Below, piece by piece: positions 22,806 through 32,370 of a stretch of DNA of 32,370 nucleotides. Position 1 is the first letter of the stretch. Every line of letters begins with the position of its first letter. Source of the stretch: Streptomyces yangpuensis (GTDB taxonomy: Bacteria > Actinomycetota > Actinomycetes > Streptomycetales > Streptomycetaceae). Below the pieces are notes generated by a model. It did no database searches. It was not told where the DNA came from and worked only from the letters and a program-made list of their open reading frames with translations. A program made the translations under genes and the position numbers. The stretch covers positions 822,683 through 855,052 of the forward strand of contig NZ_LBMK01000002.1 in NCBI RefSeq assembly GCF_001005295.1, in the 5' to 3' direction.

Positions 22806-23495
22806 CTAGGGGGCGCCCGCGCCGCCCGCCAGCTGCCAGAAGCGGCCGACGATCCCGGTGAGGAACTCCCGGCCCGCGTCCCCGCTGCCGGCGTCGCCCT
22901 GGCCGCCGCCCCAGCTGAGCGTCGCCACCATCCGCGACTGGTACTCCCCGTGCAACTGCTCCAGCACCCGCTCCAGGTGCTGCTTGGGGATCGGCAGCAG
23001 CTTGCCGAGCGGCTTCACGTACGCCTGCCAGCGCGTGGTGACCGCGCTGCGCAGCAGCTCGGCCAGTTCCTCGTGCTTCCCGGTCGCCGTCACGAACTGG
23101 GCCAGGGTCAGGCCGAGCACCGTGGCCAGGGCGGCGGACTGCCGCTCGTTGCCCTTCCAGCGCCCGGTGTCCTCCATCCTCTGGTACGAGCTCGTCTCCA
23201 GGCCGATCCGCCGGGCCAGTTCGTCCGCGGCCAGCCCCCGGGCCATCCGGTGCTCCCGCAACGTGACCGGTTCGGCGAGCAGTTCACCCGGCGAACACCA
23301 CAGGACGCCCGCGAGCGCCGTGAGCTCGGCGGATGACGGCGATATCTCGCCACGCTCCCAGGCCATCACCGTCTCGGGCGCGACGACGAGTCCGTACTGG
23401 GCACGAAGGCCGTAGGCGACATGTCCGGGAGCCATGCCCAGGGCCGCGCGCAGGCGCCGCGCGGCGGGGGCATTGAATGGTGGGCTGGAGTGCAC
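22806..23495 (-). CDS. XRE-type regulator with two helix-turn-helix domains
   Basis: A 229-residue protein containing two consecutive XRE-like helix-turn-helix regions: residues ~10-70 (AARRLRAALGMAPGHVAYGL ... ETVMAWERGEISPSSAELTALAGVL) and ~80-140 (LREHRMARGLAADELARRIGL ... SYQRMEDTGRWKGNERQSAALATVL). The C-terminal ~85 residues are helical without a recognised domain. The GTG at 23495 is chosen over an ATG at 23540 because TACGGT lies seven bases before it, a leaderless promoter. It is convergent with the polytopic membrane protein gene. Regulators of this kind are common in Streptomyces; the target is unknown. A small inverted repeat at 23561-23573, upstream of its promoter, may be an autoregulatory site. 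Confidence 0.82.
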   Translation of the reverse strand: MHSSPPFNAPAARRLRAALGMAPGHVAYGLRAQYGLVVAPETVMAWERGEISPSSAELTALAGVLWCSPGELLAEPVTLREHRMARGLAADELARRIGLETSSYQRMEDTGRWKGNERQSAALATVLGLTLAQFVTATGKHEELAELLRSAVTTRWQAYVKPLGKLLPIPKQHLERVLEQLHGEYQSRMVATLSWGGGQGDAGSGDAGREFLTGIVGRFWQLAGGAGAP

Positions 23496-23502
23496 ACCGC
23501 AC

Positions 23503-23508
23503 ACCGTA
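23503..23508 (-). promoter_or_regulatory. -10 box TACGGT of a leaderless promoter for the XRE gene
   Basis: On the minus strand TACGGT (23508 to 23503) precedes the GTG at 23495 by seven bases. It has the same spacing as several other genes in the window and fixes the start codon. Confidence 0.5.
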
Positions 23509-23560
23509 GAAGTGGCCGGGCTGCGCCGCCTACAGACCAAACAAACAAGCCCATACCTCG

Positions 23561-23573
23561 TAGGAACGTCCTA
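23561..23573. promoter_or_regulatory. Small inverted repeat TAGGA-acg-TCCTA
   Basis: Five-base arms around ACG, 53 bases upstream of the XRE -10 box. It resembles the TAGGACGTCCTA core of the icmA operator with one extra base. The gap 23509-23795 otherwise contains AT-richer sequence than usual, no convincing gene, and the glgB terminator. Confidence 0.3.
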
Positions 23574-23737
23574 TGAAGTAGGGGTCTTTTGGCGGGTTTT
23601 CCGGCGACCGTCCGGTAATCGGTGCACTTGAAGATCCAGTAATGCATAAGGTTCCAGCCAACTCCACGCGGCGCAATACCCCTCACACGGCCTCCACCGA
23701 ATGTGAACCGGAACCCCTTCCCGTACGTGGTTCCTGT

Positions 23738-23770
23738 GGGGCCCTCGCGTACGGGGGTGGCGAGGGCCCC
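23738..23770 (-). terminator. Terminator hairpin after glgB
   Basis: An 11-bp perfect stem GGGGCCCTCGC (23738-23748) / GCGAGGGCCCC (23760-23770) with an 11-base loop, 26 bases beyond the glgB stop. It marks the end of the glgE-treS-mak-glgB transcript. Confidence 0.75.
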
Positions 23771-23795
23771 GCCCCCGCCACCCCCCCACGCGGCC

Positions 23796-26090
23796 CTAAG
23801 GCCTGAGCCAGATCGTCGCCAGCGGCGGCAGCGTCAGCCGCAGGCTCGCCGGGCGGCCCTGGGCCGGCACCGGCTCGGACCGCAGCGGCCGGGCATGGTG
23901 CACCCCGCTGCCGCCGTACGCCTCCAGGTCGGTGTTGAGGACCTCACGCCACAGCGGGACCTCCTCCGGCACCCCGAGCCGGTAGCCGTGCCGGACCACC
24001 GGCGAGAAGTTGGACACCGCCAGCAGCTGCGAACCGTCCTGGGCGTACCGCAGGAAGGCGAAGACGTTGTCCTCCGCCGCGTCGGCCTCCACCCAGGCGA
24101 AGCCCTCCGGCACGGTGTCACGCTCCCACAGCGCCGGTGTCACGGTGTACGCGCGGTTCAGGTCCCGCACCAGCTCGCGCACGCCCCGGTGGTCGCCGGC
24201 CGCCGCGTAGGAGGAGTCCAGCAGCCACCAGTCCGGCCCGTGGCTCTCCGACCACTCCGAGCCCTGGGCGAACTCCTGTCCCATGAAGAGCAGTTGCTTG
24301 CCCGGGTGGGCCCACATGAAGCCCAGGTACGCCCGGTGCGCGGCCCGCTGCTGCCACCAGTCGCCCCCGGGCATCTTCGACACCAGCGAGCGCTTGCCGT
24401 GCACCACCTCGTCGTGCGAGATCGGCAGCACGTAGTTCTCGCTGAAGGCGTAGATCATCCCGAAGGTCATGTCGTGGTGGTGGTACTTGCGGTGCACCGA
24501 CTCCTTCGACATGTAGCGCAGGGTGTCGTGCATCCAGCCCATGTTCCACTTCAGGCCGAAGCCCAGCCCGCCGCCGTCCGTCGGCCGGGTCACGCCGTTC
24601 CAGGCGGTGGACTCCTCCGCGATGGTCACCACGCCCGGGCAGCGCCGGTACACGGTGGCGTTCATCTCCTGCAGGAACGCCACCGCGTCCAGGTTCTCCC
24701 GGCCGCCGTGCTCGTTCGGCGTCCACTCGCCCTCGCTGCGCGAGTAGTCCAGGTAGAGCATCGAGGCCACCGCGTCCACGCGCAGCCCGTCCACGTGGAA
24801 CTCCTCGCACCAGTACACGGCGTTGGCGACGAGGAAGTTGCGGACCTCCTTGCGCCCGTAGTCGAACTCCAGCGTCCCCCAGTCCGGGTGCGCCGCCCGC
24901 CGCGGGTCCTGGTGCTCGTACAGCGGCCGCCCGTCGAACTCCGCGAGCGCCCAGTCGTCCCGCGGGAAGTGCGCCGGCACCCAGTCGACGATCACGCCGA
25001 TCCCGGCCCGGTGCAGCGAGTCGACCAGGAAGCGGAAGTCGTCCGGGGTGCCCATCCGCGAGGTCGGCGCGTAGAAGCCGGTGACCTGGTACCCCCACGA
25101 GCCGCCGAAGGGGTGCTCGGCGACCGGCATCATCTCCACGTGCGTGAAGCCCAGCTCCTTGACGTATGCGGGGAGCTGCTCGGCCAGCTGCCGGTAGGAC
25201 AGGCCGGGCCGCCAGGACGCCAGGTGCACCTCGTACACCGAGAAGGGCGCCTGGTGCGGGGCGCGTGCGCCGCGCCGCGCCATCCAGTCCGCGTCCTGCC
25301 ACTCGTACTCCGAGGCAGTGACCACCGAGGCGTTCGCCGGGGGGACCTCGGCGGAGCGGGCCATCGGGTCGGCCCGCAGCGTGTGGCTGCCGTCCGGGCG
25401 CGTGATGTCGTACTTGTAGAGCGCCCCGGCGCCCACCCCGGGCAGGAAGAGCTCCCAGACGCCGCTCGCGCCGAGCGAGCGCATCGGATGGGCGACGCAG
25501 TCCCAGTACGAGAAGTCCCCGGTGACCCGGACCCCCTGCGCGTTCGGCGCCCACACCGTGAACCGGGTCCCGGCCACCCCCTGGTGCTCCATCGGCTGCG
25601 CGCCCAGCGCCGTCCACAGCTGCTCGTGGCGGCCTTCGCCGATCAGGTGCAGGTCCAGCTCACCGAGGGCGGGCAGGAACCGGTAGGGGTCGTGGACCTC
25701 GATCTCGTCGTTGTCGTACGCCACCAGCAGCCGGTAGTCGGGGACCGCGGTCAGCGGCAGCAGGCCGGAGAACAGCCCGTCGCCGTCGTCGTGGAGCTCG
25801 GCCCGCAGCCCCTTGGCGACGACCGTGACCGCCCTGGCGTACGGGCGCAGCATCCGGAACGCCACCCCGCCGCGCTGCGTGCGCGCGCCCAGGACCGCGT
25901 GCGGGTCGTGGTGGCGGCCCTCCAGCAGCCGGGCCCGTTCCTCGGCGCCGAGCGCCGGCGCCGGCCGGACCCCGCGCGGAGGCGCGGCGCGGCGGGCCCG
26001 GGGAGTGCGGGGCTTCTTGGCCGCCGCCGGGGCGGGGGCGGGTTCGGCTTCGTCGCGGACGGTCGGTGACGGCTGTCGTGCGGCGCTCAC
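23796..26090 (-). CDS. glgB: 1,4-alpha-glucan branching enzyme
   Basis: A 764-residue GH13 branching enzyme that introduces alpha-1,6 branches into the glucan made by GlgE. A Lys/Arg/Ala-rich, probably disordered N-terminus (~1-45) precedes an additional N-terminal beta domain (~55-160), a CBM48 domain (~165-265; [21 protein letters not shown]) and the catalytic barrel. Active-site residues: Asp439 ([19 protein letters not shown]), the Glu pair in TIAEEST (492-493) and Asp560 ([11 protein letters not shown]). The GTG start at 26090 overlaps the mak stop as GTGA, so the two are translationally coupled. It is last of the four-gene GlgE operon and followed by a hairpin. Linkage to glgE shows it is the GlgE-pathway branching enzyme. 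Confidence 0.96.
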   Translation of the reverse strand: MSAARQPSPTVRDEAEPAPAPAAAKKPRTPRARRAAPPRGVRPAPALGAEERARLLEGRHHDPHAVLGARTQRGGVAFRMLRPYARAVTVVAKGLRAELHDDGDGLFSGLLPLTAVPDYRLLVAYDNDEIEVHDPYRFLPALGELDLHLIGEGRHEQLWTALGAQPMEHQGVAGTRFTVWAPNAQGVRVTGDFSYWDCVAHPMRSLGASGVWELFLPGVGAGALYKYDITRPDGSHTLRADPMARSAEVPPANASVVTASEYEWQDADWMARRGARAPHQAPFSVYEVHLASWRPGLSYRQLAEQLPAYVKELGFTHVEMMPVAEHPFGGSWGYQVTGFYAPTSRMGTPDDFRFLVDSLHRAGIGVIVDWVPAHFPRDDWALAEFDGRPLYEHQDPRRAAHPDWGTLEFDYGRKEVRNFLVANAVYWCEEFHVDGLRVDAVASMLYLDYSRSEGEWTPNEHGGRENLDAVAFLQEMNATVYRRCPGVVTIAEESTAWNGVTRPTDGGGLGFGLKWNMGWMHDTLRYMSKESVHRKYHHHDMTFGMIYAFSENYVLPISHDEVVHGKRSLVSKMPGGDWWQQRAAHRAYLGFMWAHPGKQLLFMGQEFAQGSEWSESHGPDWWLLDSSYAAAGDHRGVRELVRDLNRAYTVTPALWERDTVPEGFAWVEADAAEDNVFAFLRYAQDGSQLLAVSNFSPVVRHGYRLGVPEEVPLWREVLNTDLEAYGGSGVHHARPLRSEPVPAQGRPASLRLTLPPLATIWLRP

Positions 26091-27523
26091 GCGAGCGGCC
26101 TCCTCGGGGGCTTCGGGTGCGGGTGGGGGGAGAGGGCGGGCGGGGTCGGCGGCACGCGGTGGGCGGGCCGTGCGGGCTCCGAGAGCCGCCGGATCGCGGC
26201 CATCGGGACGTGCAGCCAGTCGGGGCGGTGCCGGGACTCGTACCGGGCCTCGTACACCGCCTTGTCGGTCTCGTACGCCCGCAGCAGCACGGGGTCCTCG
26301 CGCGGGTCCCGGCCGGTGGTGCGGGCGTAGCCCTCGCAGAAGGCGGCCCGGCAGTCGTCCGCCCAGGCCGGGGCGAACGGCCGGTGCGAGCGGGCGGCGT
26401 AGTCGAAGGAACGCAGTATCCCGGCGATGTCGCGCACCGCCGGTTCGGGGCGGCGCCGGTCGGCCAGGGGCCGGGCCGGCTCGCCCTCGAAGTCGATCAA
26501 CGACCAGCTGCCGTCGAGGGTGCGCAGGGTCTGCCCCAGATGGAGGTCACCGTGGATCCGCTGCGCCGCCACCCCCGTCCCCCGGGACGCGGCCAGGGCG
26601 TCGAAGGCCCCACGCAGTCCGGCCTCGTAGGGCCGCAGCGCCGGTACCTCCCGGGCGGTGGCGGCCAGCCGCGCGGTCATCCCCGCGGCCAGCCGGGCGG
26701 TCTGCTCCGGGCCGAGGGCGACGGTGGGCAGGGCCGCGGCGAGCGCGCTGTGCACCTCGGCGGTGGCCCGGCCGAGCGCGTGCGCCTCGGCGGTGAAGTC
26801 CTCCCCGGCAGCGAGCCGGCGCAGCGCGAGCTGCCAGCCGTCGTCGGAGCCGCGCAGGTACGGCTGGAGCACGCCCAGGGTCAGCGGTTCGCCGCCGGGC
26901 GGCTCGGCCTCGTACCAGGCGACGGGCGCCGGTACCCGTGTGCAGCCGGCGGCGGCCAGCGCCCTGGGCAGCTCCAGGTCCGGGTTGACCCCGGGGCCGA
27001 CCCGGCGGAATACCTTCAGGATGAACGAATCTCCGTAGATCAGGGAGGAGTTCGTCTGCTCCCCGGACAGCGGCCGGGGCGTGAGCCCGGCCGGGACCGG
27101 GGTGGCGGGGTCCCGGTCGAAGCGCAGCGGACCGAGCACGCCGGGGGAGCGCAGCCGTTCCAGCAGCATCGCCGCGAGCCGGGGGTCGCCCAGCGCCTCG
27201 TAGACCGCCCGGCCCGCGTACGGCCCGTCCTCGGCCTGGCCGATCAGGGCGGGTGCGAGGGCGGGCGGCAGGGACGGGCGGAGGCCCAGCAGCAGCTGGT
27301 AGCAGTCCCCGTCCACGTCCAGGAGCACGTGCAGCAGTCCGGGGGTGGAGCCGGGGGGCAGCAGGTCGGCCGCCGAGACGGTCGTGAGTCTGCTGATGGC
27401 CCGGCCCTTGCCCGCGAACCAGCGCTGTGCGGGCAGCCAGGCCCGCAGCATCGGTTCCAGTGGGGCGATCCCGGCGGCTCGGTCGGCAGTGAGCCGGCTC
27501 CGGGCGGATGCAGCCTCCGACAT
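26087..27523 (-). CDS. mak: Maltokinase (maltose-1-phosphate forming)
   Basis: A 478-residue maltokinase (also called Pep2), phosphorylating maltose with ATP to alpha-maltose-1-phosphate, the substrate of GlgE. It has an aminoglycoside-phosphotransferase-like fold: an N-terminal cap domain ([17 protein letters not shown], typical of the family), the N-lobe Lys in [10 protein letters not shown] (Lys170), the catalytic loop IHGDLHLGQ (residues 323-331) and the metal-binding Asp in [11 protein letters not shown] (Asp344). In some actinobacteria this enzyme is fused to TreS; here it is separate. The ATG at 27523 has AAGGA upstream. It is 178 bp from treS, a gap carrying a GC hairpin, and overlaps glgB by 4 bases. 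The Pro/His-rich C-terminus appears unstructured. Confidence 0.94.
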   Translation of the reverse strand: MSEAASARSRLTADRAAGIAPLEPMLRAWLPAQRWFAGKGRAISRLTTVSAADLLPPGSTPGLLHVLLDVDGDCYQLLLGLRPSLPPALAPALIGQAEDGPYAGRAVYEALGDPRLAAMLLERLRSPGVLGPLRFDRDPATPVPAGLTPRPLSGEQTNSSLIYGDSFILKVFRRVGPGVNPDLELPRALAAAGCTRVPAPVAWYEAEPPGGEPLTLGVLQPYLRGSDDGWQLALRRLAAGEDFTAEAHALGRATAEVHSALAAALPTVALGPEQTARLAAGMTARLAATAREVPALRPYEAGLRGAFDALAASRGTGVAAQRIHGDLHLGQTLRTLDGSWSLIDFEGEPARPLADRRRPEPAVRDIAGILRSFDYAARSHRPFAPAWADDCRAAFCEGYARTTGRDPREDPVLLRAYETDKAVYEARYESRHRPDWLHVPMAAIRRLSEPARPAHRVPPTPPALSPHPHPKPPRRPLA

Positions 27524-27630
27524 GGCGTCGCGTCCTTTCCCCGGGCCGTCACAGAATGCGCAGAGTGTCCCGGATGCGCGGCAGTTGCTTCTCCGGCATG
27601 TGCGAGTGTCGGGTCAGGATGATCCGTACA

Positions 27631-27666
27631 GGGGCGGGCGACTGACCCGTTCGAGCTGCCCGCCCC
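27631..27666 (-). repeat. Hairpin in the treS-mak gap
   Basis: Nine-base perfect arms GGGGCGGGC (27631-27639) and GCCCGCCCC (27658-27666) enclose 18 bases, within the only sizeable gap of the operon (27524-27701). It may attenuate or stabilise the mRNA between treS and mak. No T run follows, and no promoter is evident. Confidence 0.5.
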
Positions 27667-27701
27667 CTGGCCCAGGCGTGGTCCGCCTGTGGCCGTGCCG
27701 G

Positions 27702-31411
<3,710 letters not shown>

Positions 31412-31483
31412 GATGGGATCACCTGGGGGCAGTTCGCAGGGCTCGGTGACAACAGGCCAGCCGGTATCACGACTGGCAGTGCA

Positions 31484-31501
31484 CGCTCTGTTCGCTCTGT
31501 T
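31484..31501. repeat. Two tandem copies of CGCTCTGTT upstream of glgE
   Basis: A 9-bp unit repeated exactly twice head to tail, about 75-90 bases before the glgE start. It could be a binding site for a glgE regulator. An imperfect inverted repeat (AGCCG ... CGGCT, 31506-31524) adjoins it. The remainder of the 667-bp glgE-glgP gap has no convincing small gene; it holds a further weak repeat ACTAC-N6-GTAGT at 31664-31679. Confidence 0.45.
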
Positions 31502-31999
31502 TCTAGCCGCTCAAGAGACGGCTGGGCTGCGGGCATGGCCGCTCCTGTCCGCGTTCACTCGGGTGGCGGGGAGAGGGTTTGTGGGCGGGTGCGCCGTGCG
31601 TGTACCACGTGTACCCGGGGAGCCCTTCCCACTCTCCCTCAGCCCAATCCGCGCACTTGGTTAACTACTCGTACGTAGTCGCACGGGCAATACCAAGGCC
31701 CCGCTCGACATCCGGCGAGGCTCCGTCAAGTCGGCCGGGACCAGGTGCGGTAGGGGCCCGGAACACCCGCCACACCGGCCCCCGGAGCCCCGGGGGAACC
31801 ACCCGCGCGGGGGTACGGTCAACGACGTGCCGCATCGTCGCGGGACGGGAGTGACCGTTGATGGAGGGGGGCTTGGGAGATCTGGCCGAAGATGGTCCCT
31901 CGACGGTCCGGGCGAGGCCGGCCGCGCCCCACCACTCGCCGGCCACCCGCCGTCGCGGTGTCCGTCAGGGGCGCCATGGCCGGAACGCGGGGGCGTCGC

Positions 32000-32005
32000 T
32001 AGCCT
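32000..32005 (+). promoter_or_regulatory. -10 box TAGCCT, candidate glgP promoter
   Basis: TAGCCT would place transcription start near 32012, giving a 66-base leader that includes the glgP ribosome site (AAGGTGG at 32066-32072). A GTG at 32013, in frame with glgP, lies seven bases after this box, so a longer leaderless product is also formally possible. Confidence 0.35.
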
Positions 32006-32078
32006 TCCCGGGGTGATGCGCGGCTGCACAGCGTGGTGCGGCCGCTCCGATCCGCAATCCCCTGCGAAGGTGGAACGT

Positions 32079-32370
32079 GTGAAGGCTATCCGTCGATTCA
32101 CCGTGCGCCCCGTCCTCCCGGAGTCCCTGCTGCCGCTCACCGGCCTCGCGCGCAATCTGCGCTGGTCGTGGCATACCGAGACCCGCGAACTCTTCCAATC
32201 CGTCGACCCCGAGGGCTGGCAGGCCGCCGGCGGCGATCCTGTCCGGCTGCTCGGCACCGTCTCCGCCGCCAGGCTCGAGGAACTGGCGGCCGACCGCCGC
32301 TTCCTGCGGCGCCTCGCCGTCGCCGCCGCCGACCTCGATGACTACGTCAACGGCGGGAGGGGGGACCAGA
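32079..32370 (+). CDS. glgP: Glycogen (alpha-glucan) phosphorylase, N-terminal part, cut by the window end
   Basis: The first 97 codons of a gene that runs past the window. The translation starts MKAIRRFTVRPVLPESLLPL and continues LARNLRWSWHTETRELFQSVD, then GDPVRLLGTVSAARL and ADRRFLRRLAVAAADLDDY. This is the DUF3417 N-terminal domain of the long actinobacterial alpha-glucan phosphorylases, which release glucose-1-phosphate from glucan ends. The GTG at 32079 has AAGGTGG six bases upstream and starts at the family's usual point. No stop occurs in this frame from 31827 to the end. Divergence from the glgE operon puts glucan breakdown beside glucan synthesis. The catalytic and PLP-binding parts are outside the window. 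Confidence 0.88.
   Translation, partial: MKAIRRFTVRPVLPESLLPLTGLARNLRWSWHTETRELFQSVDPEGWQAAGGDPVRLLGTVSAARLEELAADRRFLRRLAVAAADLDDYVNGGRGDQ

Noticed and set aside
23571..23789. Small minus-strand open frame between the XRE gene and glgB
   Set aside because: It crosses the glgB terminator hairpin and has no ribosome site or family similarity.

Overview
The window is a very GC-rich actinobacterial chromosome segment, almost certainly from a Streptomyces. Evidence: frequent GTG starts, strong third-position GC, isobutyryl-CoA mutase, a PFK of the mixed G104/K124 type, a DUF6230/DUF6114 operon and a complete GlgE operon. From memory, the order MarR - DUF3817 - icmA ... pyk - ackA - pta - pfkA ... 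glgB - mak - treS - glgE - glgP matches the S. coelicolor SCO5413-SCO5444 neighbourhood. I recognise 26 protein genes. I see no tRNA, rRNA, CRISPR array, IS element or phage gene; this is ordinary chromosomal backbone with a few poorly described islands.

Layout. 1-2280: a three-gene, self-contained operon (membrane-anchored SRPBCC protein, DUF4166 protein, TetR regulator) behind a promoter carrying two near-identical TetR-type palindromes. 2320-5844: a GH6 lipoprotein lacking its catalytic acid, an ArsR-like regulator and a divergent MFS exporter. 5866-9042: MarR regulator, small DUF3817 membrane protein, icmA with a perfect 24-bp palindrome on its promoter, and a free-standing EF-G domain IV-like protein. 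9077-10968: TetR regulator and a thioredoxin-TPR protein. 10969-11598: a 630-bp non-coding stretch rich in inverted repeats, followed by an operon of three secreted or membrane proteins (DUF6230, DUF6114, and a large low-complexity exported protein). 14274-20453: a carbon node with pta-ackA-pyk on the minus strand and pfkA divergent from pta. 20720-23495: a polytopic membrane protein and a double-HTH regulator. 23796-32370: the glgE-treS-mak-glgB operon on the minus strand and the start of divergent glgP, which runs off the window.

How the genes work together. PfkA and Pyk are glycolytic steps. Pta-AckA interconvert acetyl-CoA and acetate through acetyl phosphate with ATP formation. TreS and maltokinase turn trehalose or maltose into maltose-1-phosphate, GlgE polymerises it into alpha-1,4-glucan, GlgB branches it and GlgP degrades it. 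IcmA links valine and butyrate catabolism to butyryl/isobutyryl-CoA pools.

A recurring signal is the leaderless promoter: a TANNNT -10 box whose first T lies exactly 12 or 13 bases before the start codon, found at seven genes on both strands. This signal also resolves several start codons. All functional statements rest on reading the translated sequence and family knowledge; no database search was run.
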